Positions 1 through 5,601 of a stretch of 6,038 nucleotides of DNA are shown one piece after another (the stretch's first letter is position 1; each line of letters begins with the position of its first letter). The position numbers and the translations under genes were made by a program. The notes beneath the pieces are model-generated. The model was not told the origin of the DNA, did no database searches, and worked only from the letters and a program-made list of their open reading frames with translations. Origin of the DNA: an uncultured Anaerolineaceae bacterium. GTDB lineage: Bacteria; Chloroflexota; Anaerolineae; Anaerolineales; Anaerolineaceae. The stretch is from assembly GCA_937894825.1 (NCBI GenBank), contig CALCQT010000045.1, positions 1 through 6,038 on the forward strand, in the 5' to 3' direction.

Positions 1-288
1 CACGCCATACGAATTCAGTTCAAGAAACTGCGCTATGCGCTGACCATGCTGAATCCACTGCTCCAAATCGAAAATGCTTCTTCACTGCCATCGTTGAAGA
101 AACTGCAGGACATTTTCGGGGATTATTGTGATACGGAACGGAACCTGACCATCCTCAAAGAGCTGAACACGCGGCACCCCGGCCCTGAAATGGCTTTTGA
201 AAGCGGCGTTATGAGCGGCTATCAGGTTCGCATCGGGGAGGAAAAGATGGACGAAATCAAAAAAGTGGATGCGCTGCCGCTTCATTAA
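1..288 (+). CDS. CHAD domain protein, C-terminal part (5'-truncated by window edge)
   Basis: The reading frame is open from base 1 and ends at TAA 286-288, giving the last 95 residues of a longer protein whose start lies outside the window. The visible part opens with HAIRIQFKKLRYAL and continues with LKKLQDIFGDYCD. These are the conserved helices of the CHAD domain: the His/Arg/Lys-rich H..R...KKLRY helix and the LQ..LG..ND helix. CHAD is an all-helical, positively charged domain known to bind polyphosphate; it often accompanies CYTH/triphosphatase domains or polyphosphate granules. Whether this protein also has an N-terminal CYTH domain cannot be seen. The internal ATG at base 46 is only a methionine within the domain, not a start. 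The gene ends at a bidirectional terminator shared with the convergent oxidoreductase gene. The family call is fairly secure; the physiological role is inferred. Confidence 0.85.
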   Translation, partial: HAIRIQFKKLRYALTMLNPLLQIENASSLPSLKKLQDIFGDYCDTERNLTILKELNTRHPGPEMAFESGVMSGYQVRIGEEKMDEIKKVDALPLH

Positions 289-318
289 TAATAAGTCGTT
301 CGATATGAAACACCGAAA

Positions 319-354
319 AAAAGAACGGGGACTTTGTGTATCCCCCGTTCTTTT
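319..354. terminator. Bidirectional rho-independent terminator
   Basis: A perfect 12-bp inverted repeat, AAAAGAACGGGG (319-330) and CCCCGTTCTTTT (343-354), flanks a 12-base loop. Read on the plus strand, the stem ends in TTTT after the CHAD gene. Read on the minus strand, the run of A at 316-322 becomes a seven-U tract after the oxidoreductase gene. One hairpin therefore serves both convergent genes. It lies 31 bases after the CHAD stop and 33 bases past the oxidoreductase stop. Confidence 0.85.
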
Positions 355-386
355 GATTCTGTTCAATATCAAATCACCAAACCTGT

Positions 387-974
387 CTAAAACCGTTCCC
401 CGATCAAAAAAGCTTCCCGCATGATCCTATCGTAATGCGCCTGCCGCGCCTGTTCGCCGGTGGCGGTCTCGTCCGGAGAAGTGTAAATCACCTCAACTTC
501 GGAATCCGGCACGCCCACATAGGACGCGATACCGGTGTTCAGATGATGCTCGAGAACAAAATGATAGCCCCGTTTTTTATAAGAGACTTTTGATTCTCCC
601 GCCAGCGCAACCCAACGGATTTTTTCCACCGGCAGCTTAGCCGGTCCATAAGCGAAACCATAGTTGAATATCCGATCAATATACCCCTTCAGGATCGCCG
701 GCAGACTATGCCACCAAACCGGAAACACGAAGATGATGGCGTCATGATTTCGAATCCGTTCCATCTCAAGAAAGGTTTCATCGGAATAGGGCTTTGTCGG
801 GTCGCTGTAATTCGGTTCGTCTACCGGAAATACACGAGGATCAAAGTCCGCCGTATAAAGATCCAGGATCTCATATTTGTGACCAGCGGCAGCCAACCCT
901 TCAACAATTTTTCCCGCGACCTGTCCGGTCAGCGATTCCGGACGGGGATGCGCCGTGACAACAAGTACATTCAT
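387..974 (-). CDS. NAD(P)H-dependent oxidoreductase, flavodoxin-like fold
   Basis: This 195-residue protein has the length and layout of the Flavodoxin_2 family (NAD(P)H:quinone oxidoreductases such as MdaB, KefF and YwrO). These are cytosolic flavoproteins that transfer two electrons from NAD(P)H to quinones or similar acceptors. The first beta strand, MNVLVVTAHPRPESL (1-15), leads into the flavin-phosphate loop. FPVWWHS (84-90) is the typical tryptophan-containing loop beside the isoalloxazine ring. GYIDRIFNYGFAYG (97-110) is the family's next signature, and LAGES (124-128) begins the later substrate-side loop. ATG at 972-974 is preceded by AGGAG on the minus strand (plus-strand CTCCTCTC, 985-992), about 10 bases upstream, which settles the start. 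It lies 105 bp downstream of the DUF4386-like gene on the same strand and may be co-transcribed or have its own promoter. The physiological acceptor cannot be read from sequence; the symbol is left blank because several subfamilies fit. Confidence 0.9.
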   Translation of the reverse strand: MNVLVVTAHPRPESLTGQVAGKIVEGLAAAGHKYEILDLYTADFDPRVFPVDEPNYSDPTKPYSDETFLEMERIRNHDAIIFVFPVWWHSLPAILKGYIDRIFNYGFAYGPAKLPVEKIRWVALAGESKVSYKKRGYHFVLEHHLNTGIASYVGVPDSEVEVIYTSPDETATGEQARQAHYDRIMREAFLIGERF

Positions 975-1032
975 AATTCAAAAGCTCCTCTCTGGCAAGC
1001 TGGCTTATCACAAGGCAACTTATCTATCCAAA

Positions 1033-1063
1033 AGTATAATCGGGGAAAGTGCTTTGATGTCAT
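1033..1063 (-). promoter_or_regulatory. Possible weak promoter for the oxidoreductase gene
   Basis: On the minus strand an ATGACA box (plus 1058-1063) is followed after 19 bases by TATACT (plus 1033-1038). This resembles a sigma-70-type promoter that would start transcription about 50 bases before the oxidoreductase ATG. The spacer is longer than ideal, so this is tentative; read-through from the upstream membrane-protein gene is the alternative. Confidence 0.25.
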
Positions 1064-1079
1064 CATGAAAAAAAGTCTG

Positions 1080-1808
1080 TCACCTTTTTATCGGGTCCGG
1101 CATTGATTTGCTTTGTCTTATCAGCGCCAGTCCAACAAAAACAAACCAGACCAGCGTAAAGACAGATGTTAATACCGCAGCCATGCCCAATGAAGGAACG
1201 AGCAGTGGTCCAAAAACGGAGATAACGCCCAAAATACCGGTCACAATCCCCAGCCAGGCCGCTATCCTGCCAAAATCACTTTTCAGCATGATGATTCCGA
1301 AAATAAGAATACCCAGCGAAGGGGCCAGAATTGCATAGACCCCGAACAACCCGGACGACAATACTTCAAAAGGGATCGACGCGGAGGTAATCACGGCCAC
1401 TCGCTGAATTTCATCAATGGCCGCGCTATATTTCCCACCCAACTGAATCAACGCGGCATAATTCGGCCAGGTCACAGCCAGGTCCAAAAACACAAACAGC
1501 ACCAGAAATGCAGCGCCGGCAAGGACCGCGTTTTGATTGCGTTTTTGCAGGGCGTGATAAAGCGCCCATGTGACAGGCAAAAAAAGCAAATCGGTTAATA
1601 CAGAGAGATACAGAATGCCCCACCAGGCAGTTGTATGGCCGGCGAGATGCGCAAGCCAACCCTCAACGCCGCCGGTCAGGACACCGCCGAAGGTGTACAG
1701 CCCGGTGATAAGAATATAGCACCCCGCCAACAGAATTGCGGAGATACCGCCGATCCGGAATGCTTCATTCCGGCTAAGATCGATTGAACGATTCGTTCTG
1801 TTTTCCAT
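1080..1808 (-). CDS. DUF4386-like six-helix integral membrane protein
   Basis: This 242-residue, strongly hydrophobic protein has about six membrane segments, near residues 19-40, 62-86, 94-115, 147-174, 181-203 and 210-231. A charged N-terminal tail (MENRTNRSIDLSRNEAFRIGG) precedes the first helix and a short basic tail (RQSKSMPDPIKR) ends the protein. The length, the opening R.GG..A.LL motif and the pattern FEVLSSGLFG..A resemble the DUF4386 family, whose function is unknown. I see no catalytic or ion-binding motif. The frame can be extended to a TTG at 1830-1832, but no ribosome binding site precedes that codon. ATG at 1806-1808, with a weak AGG about 5 bases upstream, is preferred. The gene is divergent from the mgtA operon across a 393-bp region and upstream of the oxidoreductase gene on the same strand. 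The family assignment is by recall of the pattern, not by search. Confidence 0.75.
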   Translation of the reverse strand: MENRTNRSIDLSRNEAFRIGGISAILLAGCYILITGLYTFGGVLTGGVEGWLAHLAGHTTAWWGILYLSVLTDLLFLPVTWALYHALQKRNQNAVLAGAAFLVLFVFLDLAVTWPNYAALIQLGGKYSAAIDEIQRVAVITSASIPFEVLSSGLFGVYAILAPSLGILIFGIIMLKSDFGRIAAWLGIVTGILGVISVFGPLLVPSLGMAAVLTSVFTLVWFVFVGLALIRQSKSMPDPIKR

Positions 1809-1842
1809 TGCAGCCTGCGCTTTCTCACTCAATCATTGAATC

Positions 1843-1870
1843 AGGATAAATCCAGTGGGAAATCATTCAA
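1843..1870 (-). promoter_or_regulatory. Possible weak promoter for the DUF4386-like gene
   Basis: On the minus strand TTGAAT (plus 1865-1870), a 16-base spacer and TATCCT (plus 1843-1848) make a 4/6 plus 4/6 match to the sigma-70 consensus. The implied 5' leader is about 30 bases. The match is weak and offered only because the divergent gene needs a promoter in this region. Confidence 0.2.
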
Positions 1871-1901
1871 TAGCAAAGCCGGTGGATTCGAAATGAGGTT
1901 A

Positions 1902-1930
1902 TTGACTTACCGGCATTGTTAGTATAAAAT
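1902..1930 (+). promoter_or_regulatory. Sigma-70-type promoter of the mgtA operon
   Basis: TTGACT (1902-1907), a 17-base spacer and TAAAAT (1925-1930) match the -35/-10 consensus at 5 of 6 positions each with ideal spacing; TATAAA at 1923-1928 is an alternative -10. Transcription would begin near 1936-1938, giving an untranslated leader of about 265 bases before the mgtA ATG. That length is itself a sign of leader-based control. The start site is predicted, not measured. Confidence 0.65.
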
Positions 1931-1964
1931 CGAATCGACCGAAGGCGATTATGCGTCGATTTCG
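1931..1964 (+). promoter_or_regulatory. Inverted repeat at the predicted transcription start (operator or 5' hairpin)
   Basis: AATCGAC (1933-1939) and GTCGATT (1955-1961) form a perfect 7-bp inverted repeat around a 15-base centre. With one bulged T it extends outward to CGAATCGAC and GTCGATTTCG. It begins directly after the -10 box and straddles the predicted start site, so it could be a repressor operator or a stabilising hairpin at the 5' end of the leader RNA. Sequence alone does not separate the two. Confidence 0.4.
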
Positions 1965-1989
1965 CTCAATTTTATCTTTTAGGAAGGAA

Positions 1990-2100
1990 ATGATGGACGA
2001 CAAACCTGGAAGTATAAGTCACTTCAATCCCGTTCGTGGAACCATGAACCGACTGACCGGTTTTTGCCGCGGGTTAATCTCCATCGCAGATCCTTGCTGA
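1990..2100 (+). CDS. Candidate leader peptide upstream of mgtA
   Basis: A 36-codon ORF (MMDDKPGSISHFNPVRG..., ending ISIADPC) starts at ATG 1990 or at the adjacent ATG 1993 and stops at TGA 2098-2100. AGGAAGG at 1981-1987 is one of the best ribosome binding sites in the window and sits at suitable distance from the second ATG. The peptide is mildly basic in the middle (VRGTMNRLTGFCRG), has no membrane segment or signal peptide, and matches no family I recognise. Its position is the main argument: it lies wholly in the mgtA leader, its codons 16-27 contain two segments that pair with downstream leader RNA, and its stop codon lies in the 3' arm of a hairpin. That geometry suits a translated leader whose ribosome controls folding. 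It may have no function as a protein. The short length means chance occurrence is not excluded. Confidence 0.5.
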   Translation: MMDDKPGSISHFNPVRGTMNRLTGFCRGLISIADPC

Positions 2101-2149
2101 TGGATTAGTTTCCAACGCACAAACCTCCGTCCGACCGACGGTTTTTGCC
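2058..2149 (+). repeat. Two direct copies of CGGTTTTTGCC competing for one complement
   Basis: CGGTTTTTGCC occurs exactly at 2058-2068 and at 2139-2149. Both copies are complementary, at 8 of 9 positions, to the single segment GCACAAACC at 2117-2125. The first copy lies within the leader ORF; the second includes the U-tract of the attenuator hairpin. Only one copy can pair at a time, which gives a simple basis for a two-state RNA switch. Confidence 0.55.
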
Positions 2150-2153
2150 TTTT
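2117..2153 (+). terminator. Candidate attenuator terminator in the mgtA leader
   Basis: CCGTC (2127-2131) and GACGG (2137-2141) form a GC-rich stem with a 5-base loop, followed directly by TTTTT (2142-2146). The stem can be lengthened through AAA/TTT (2121-2123 with 2142-2144) and GCA/TGC (2117-2119 with 2146-2148), after which TTTT (2150-2153) follows. It stands 27 bases past the leader-ORF stop and about 50 bases before the mgtA start, the usual place for an intrinsic attenuator. The short core stem keeps confidence moderate. Confidence 0.45.
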
Positions 2154-2184
2154 CATGGTTTCATCGGGAATTCTTTTACGCAAC

Positions 2185-2192
2185 AGAAAGGA
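2185..2192 (+). promoter_or_regulatory. mgtA: Ribosome binding site that fixes the mgtA start
   Basis: AGAAAGGA ends 9 bases before ATG 2202-2204. It supports this start over the in-frame TTG at 2145, which lies inside the U-tract of the leader hairpin and would add 19 residues. Confidence 0.7.
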
Positions 2193-2201
2193 ATAAAACC
2201 T

Positions 2202-4847
2202 ATGAAACTCTTAGGCAAGAAAAAAACAGTTATTCAAGTTCAGGAAAAACAGCACCATACCGAAGAGACACTCCGTTCCTTCGCTTTTTTGTCGGAGACG
2301 GAGCTTCTTGCACGCCTGACGTCCACGCCGGCAGGGCTGACCACGGAAGAAGCCGAAACCCGTCTGGACGAATTTGGAAAAAACCAGATCACCGCAGGGA
2401 ACAAAATCACGGCGCTCCACCGATTGCGGGAAGCCGTCATTAATCCATTTAACATCATTTTGTTCATTATTGCGGGGATTAATTATTTTACCGATGTGGT
2501 CATCCCGGCCAAAGCGGACTACCTGACCGTTATTGTCATCTTGGCCATGGTCACCCTCTCCAGTTTGGTCGCTTTTGTGCAGAGCCGCCGTTCCGACGCC
2601 GCTGCCGAAAAGCTGTCCCAAATGATTACGAACAAAACCGGCATCCGGAGAGACGGAAAACTGATCGAAATTCCGCTGGATGAAGTCGTCCCCGGCGACA
2701 TCGTTCAGCTCTCCGCGGGAGATATGATTCCGGCGGATGTGCGCTTTCTCACCACCAAAGACACCTTCGTGGCGCAGGCAGCTTTGACCGGCGAGTCTAA
2801 TCCGGTGGAAAAATTCAGCAACTCACAAAGCAAAACCGGCGACGCATTGACAGATCTGCAGAACATCGGCTTTATGGGCTCGAATGTCGTCAGTGGCAGC
2901 GCCGGTGCAATCGTGTTGACAACCGGTAATGAAACCTATTTTGGCTCGATGGCGAAATCCCTCTCCGGTGACCGGGCCAAAACCAATTTTGAAAACGGCG
3001 TTGAATCGGTCAGCGGTCTGCTGATCCGTATGATGTTGGTGATGGTTCCGATCGTATTTATCATTAACGGCGTGGTGAAAGGCGATCTGACGGATGCGCT
3101 GCTTTTCGCGATCAGTATCGCAGTGGGGCTCACGCCGCAAATGCTGCCGGTCATCATGACCTCGACACTGGCCAAAGGCGCAGTTTCCATGTCCAGGCAC
3201 AAAGTGCTGGTGCGGACGCTAAGCGCGATCCAAACCTTCGGCGAAATGGACATTCTCTGTACCGATAAGACGGGCACACTGACCGAAGACAAAATTGTGC
3301 TCGAAAAATATATGGACCTGCACGGGAACGATGATATGCGAATCCTGCGCCATGCCTATCTCAACAGTTATTTCCAGACCGGGCTGAAAAACCTGATCGA
3401 TCTTGCCATCATCAACCGGGCTGACGAATATAATTTGGGAGATCTTCCGAATGCGTACCACCGGGTGGATGAAATTCCGTTCGACTTCGCCCGCCGCAGA
3501 ATGAGTGTGGTTTTGGAAGATAAAACCGGAAAACGTCAGTTGATCACCAAAGGCGCCGTCGAGGAAATGGTCGCGATTTCGTCATTCATTGAGATCGATG
3601 GCGGCGTCCGGCCGATGGATGACGAAACCCGCCGGATCGCGATGGCCACTTATGAAAAACATAATACGGATGGGCTGCGAATGTTGGCGGTCGCGCAGAA
3701 AAATGAAGTCCCGGGCAGTAGCGCCTTCGGGGTGGCCGACGAGCGGGACATGGTATTGATCGGCTTCGTTGGTTTTCTGGATCCCCCGAAAGAAAGTGCC
3801 AAAGCGGCGATCAGCGCACTGCGCGATCACGGCGTGCGGACTGTTGTTCTGACCGGCGACAGTGAAGGCGTTGCCATCAAAGTCTGCGGAAAGGTGGGTG
3901 TGAACACATCGTTGGTGCTGACCGGACGGGATGTCGAAGCAATGGACGATGCGGCCTTGCTGAACGCGGTAAAAACCTGTGACCTGTTCGCCAAACTCTC
4001 GCCGGCGCAGAAAGAACGCGTGGTGCGTGCGTTTCAAAGCGCGGGACACACCGTCGGATATCTCGGCGACGGGATCAACGACGCACCGCCGCTGCGGCAG
4101 GCGGATGTCGGCATCTCGGTCGACAGCGCTGTGGATATCGCGAAGGAAAGCGCGGACATCATTCTGCTGGAAAAAGACCTGCTGGTGCTGGAGGAAGGCG
4201 TCATTGAAGGGCGGCAGACTTTCGGGAATATCATCAAATACATCAAAATGGCTGCCAGCGGCAATTTCGGCAACATGATTTCCGTCATTGTCGCCAGTAT
4301 CTTCCTGCCGTTTCTGCCAATGCTGCCGGTGCAGATTCTGGCGCAGAACCTGCTATGTGATTTCTCACAGATGGGGATCCCGTTCGACAGCGTGGATCCG
4401 GAATACCTGCAGAAACCGCGCAAATGGGAGACACGCTCCATTCAATCCTTCATGATGTATATGGGTCCCTTAAGCTCCGTCTTTGATATTCTGCTTTTTG
4501 CCGTTATGTGGTGGATTATGGGCGCGAATACCATCCCCTTGTCACCGCTGTTCCACTGCGGATGGTTTGTATTCGGGACCGTATCCCAGGTTTTGGTCAT
4601 TCACATGATCCGCACGGCGAAAACCCCATTCCTGCAAAGCAAACCTTCCTGGCCGTTGATCTTCTCGACCTCGGTCGTGGCAATCATCGCGCTCGTCATT
4701 GGATTCAGCCGGCTTGCAGTCGGGTTCGACATGATGCAGTTGCCGGCCGCGTTTGCACCCTGGCTGGCGCTGATCCTGGGCGGTTATCTGCTTTGCGGAC
4801 AGTTGATCAAACGGCTGTATATCCGCCGTTACGGAGAGTGGATGTAA
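2202..4847 (+). CDS. mgtA: Magnesium-translocating P-type ATPase (type IIIB, MgtA)
   Basis: This 881-residue membrane pump is inferred to import Mg2+ into the cytoplasm at the expense of ATP. The order is complete: a cation-ATPase N-terminal region (about 20-95), M1-M2 (about 78-126), the actuator domain with PGD (164-166) and TGES (196-199), M3-M4 (about 285-325), the phosphorylation motif DKTGT with Asp355, nucleotide-domain KGA (450-452), TGD (551-553), the hinge GDGINDAPP (622-630), and M5-M10 to the end. Type IIIB signatures include LNSYFQTGLKNLIDLAI, SAVDIAKESADIILLEK, and NLLCDFSQMGIPFD in M6 (Asp720). Length is close to E. coli MgtA (898). The M4 motif reads TPQMLP, with Gln313 where E. 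coli MgtA has TPEMLP. ATG 2202 is chosen for its AGAAAGGA site. The gene has its own promoter and a structured leader, and is followed after 9 bases by a DUF998-like gene. Substrate is assigned by family; Mg2+ (possibly also Ni2+) transport is not shown by sequence alone. Confidence 0.95.
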   Translation: MKLLGKKKTVIQVQEKQHHTEETLRSFAFLSETELLARLTSTPAGLTTEEAETRLDEFGKNQITAGNKITALHRLREAVINPFNIILFIIAGINYFTDVVIPAKADYLTVIVILAMVTLSSLVAFVQSRRSDAAAEKLSQMITNKTGIRRDGKLIEIPLDEVVPGDIVQLSAGDMIPADVRFLTTKDTFVAQAALTGESNPVEKFSNSQSKTGDALTDLQNIGFMGSNVVSGSAGAIVLTTGNETYFGSMAKSLSGDRAKTNFENGVESVSGLLIRMMLVMVPIVFIINGVVKGDLTDALLFAISIAVGLTPQMLPVIMTSTLAKGAVSMSRHKVLVRTLSAIQTFGEMDILCTDKTGTLTEDKIVLEKYMDLHGNDDMRILRHAYLNSYFQTGLKNLIDLAIINRADEYNLGDLPNAYHRVDEIPFDFARRRMSVVLEDKTGKRQLITKGAVEEMVAISSFIEIDGGVRPMDDETRRIAMATYEKHNTDGLRMLAVAQKNEVPGSSAFGVADERDMVLIGFVGFLDPPKESAKAAISALRDHGVRTVVLTGDSEGVAIKVCGKVGVNTSLVLTGRDVEAMDDAALLNAVKTCDLFAKLSPAQKERVVRAFQSAGHTVGYLGDGINDAPPLRQADVGISVDSAVDIAKESADIILLEKDLLVLEEGVIEGRQTFGNIIKYIKMAASGNFGNMISVIVASIFLPFLPMLPVQILAQNLLCDFSQMGIPFDSVDPEYLQKPRKWETRSIQSFMMYMGPLSSVFDILLFAVMWWIMGANTIPLSPLFHCGWFVFGTVSQVLVIHMIRTAKTPFLQSKPSWPLIFSTSVVAIIALVIGFSRLAVGFDMMQLPAAFAPWLALILGGYLLCGQLIKRLYIRRYGEWM

Positions 4848-4856
4848 AGGAGAGAG

Positions 4857-5435
4857 ATGACTAAAAAAAAGTTAATCAACTGGCTTGGGCTGCTGGGGGT
4901 TGTCAGCCTGCTGTCTTATACGGCGGCAGTCCTGTTCGCTCCGGCGGCCTATCCGGGATATGACTGGAAACGACAGGCTGTCAGCGATTTGAGCGCGTCA
5001 GACGCGCCTTCGCTGCCTTTGTGGAATCAACTGAGCTGCCTGTACGAGTTGGGTGGGATTGTCTGCGTCATGATGGTCTGCGTATTTATCCGGGGAAGAC
5101 TCAACAAAACCATACGGATCGGGATCTATTGTTTCGCGCTGATGAACTGGATTTCGGCAGTCGGGTATACGTTGTTTCCCCTTTCAACCGGCGGATCCGC
5201 AGGTGGTACTTTTCAGGATGTCATGCACCTGTACGCCGTTACACTGCCGGTGGTGCTGCTTTCTATTGTCTCGCTGGCGTTGATCATGATCGGCGGCTAT
5301 CGCGACAAGCCTCATCGTTCGCTGGCGATCTGGGCCACCGTCGCGCTGGCCGCCATGTTTGCCGGAGCGATCGGCACCGGCGCGGCGCCGCAAGCTTATT
5401 TCGGGCCTGATATTTTCCTGAGCACAAGAATGTGA
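4857..5435 (+). CDS. DUF998 family membrane protein, apparently missing its last helix
   Basis: This 192-residue protein has five predicted membrane segments, near residues 8-30, 59-80, 87-108, 123-147 and 153-175. The first loop carries YPGYDWKRQAVSDLSA, the family's hallmark tyrosine/tryptophan-containing stretch before a conserved SxL motif, followed by a Pro-rich turn and a second helix. DUF998 proteins have no established general function. Start ATG 4857 has an AAGGAG site 4 bases upstream and lies 9 bases after the mgtA stop, so the two genes should be co-transcribed and perhaps translationally coupled; a role alongside the pump is only inference. Family members usually continue after the AYFG motif into a sixth helix. 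Here the protein ends within eight residues (PDIFLSTRM), and I find no matching continuation in other frames downstream. This suggests a 3' truncation by deletion or insertion, although a natural short variant is possible. Confidence 0.75.
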   Translation: MTKKKLINWLGLLGVVSLLSYTAAVLFAPAAYPGYDWKRQAVSDLSASDAPSLPLWNQLSCLYELGGIVCVMMVCVFIRGRLNKTIRIGIYCFALMNWISAVGYTLFPLSTGGSAGGTFQDVMHLYAVTLPVVLLSIVSLALIMIGGYRDKPHRSLAIWATVALAAMFAGAIGTGAAPQAYFGPDIFLSTRM

Positions 5436-5455
5436 AAATTTCTTGCATTCTTTTT
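5426..5455 (+). terminator. Weak candidate terminator of the mgtA operon
   Basis: AAGAATG (5426-5432) and CATTCTT (5446-5452) form a 7-bp inverted repeat, followed by T to 5455. The stop codon of the DUF998-like gene lies in the 13-base loop. The stem is AT-rich, and an overlapping CAAGAA/TTCTTG hairpin competes with it, so function is uncertain. Confidence 0.3.
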
Positions 5456-5514
5456 CGAAGAGCTCTCCTCTGGAGAATTTCAGACCCATGGTGGTATTTG
5501 AAGATGTCTCAGGC

Positions 5515-5546
5515 CCCGACGGGACGCCTTCTGGCATCCCGTCGGG
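5515..5546. repeat. REP-like palindromic hairpin
   Basis: CCCGACGGGA (5515-5524) and TCCCGTCGGG (5537-5546) are perfect 10-bp inverted repeats. The centre adds a GCC/GGC stem across one C/A mismatch and a TTCT loop, giving 13 pairs in 32 bases. No T-tract follows on either strand, so it is not a typical intrinsic terminator. Its place between convergent genes and its GC-rich palindrome fit a REP-type dispersed element, but copy number cannot be judged from this window. It lies in a 166-bp spacer (5436-5601) where I support no gene. Confidence 0.5.
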
Positions 5547-5601
5547 ATTCGACATGACAAACTCGTTGTTCAATTTTGGCGCCTCATCCATGCTTCGGGC
5601 A

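Larger units (their letters stand above)
2036..2164 (+). promoter_or_regulatory. Structured mgtA leader RNA closed by a long-range helix
   Basis: Segment 2036-2048 pairs with 2152-2164 in 13 consecutive pairs (9 Watson-Crick pairs from AACCATGAA with TTCATGGTT, then two G-U and two Watson-Crick pairs). A further TCCC/GGGA helix (2028-2031 with 2166-2169) lies beyond a small internal loop. Inside this closing stem, GGTTTTTGC (2059-2067) pairs 8 of 9 with GCACAAACC (2117-2125). That helix encloses a bulged hairpin in which TAATC (2075-2079) pairs with GATTA (2103-2107), CATC (2082-2085) with GATG (2099-2102), and GCA (2086-2088) with TGC (2095-2097). A terminator-like hairpin follows at 2127-2141. 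The result is a junction resembling a riboswitch or attenuator. I see none of the conserved M-box or yybP-ykoY core sequences. The pairing is read by eye, without energy calculation or covariation. Confidence 0.5.

Noticed and set aside
1066..1090. Terminator after the DUF4386-like gene from the seven-base T-run on the minus strand
   Set aside because: No GC-rich inverted repeat precedes the T-run.
1809..1832. Extension of the DUF4386-like protein to TTG at 1830-1832
   Set aside because: No ribosome binding site precedes it and the added residues are not hydrophobic or family-like; ATG 1806-1808 is preferred.
2145..2201. N-terminal extension of the ATPase to TTG 2145, adding 19 residues
   Set aside because: The TTG lies in the U-tract of the leader hairpin and has no ribosome binding site, while ATG 2202 has AGAAAGGA at good distance.
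1937..2201. Known M-box (ykoK) or yybP-ykoY riboswitch in the mgtA leader
   Set aside because: The conserved core sequences of those classes are not seen by eye. A covariance search with the Rfam models would settle this.
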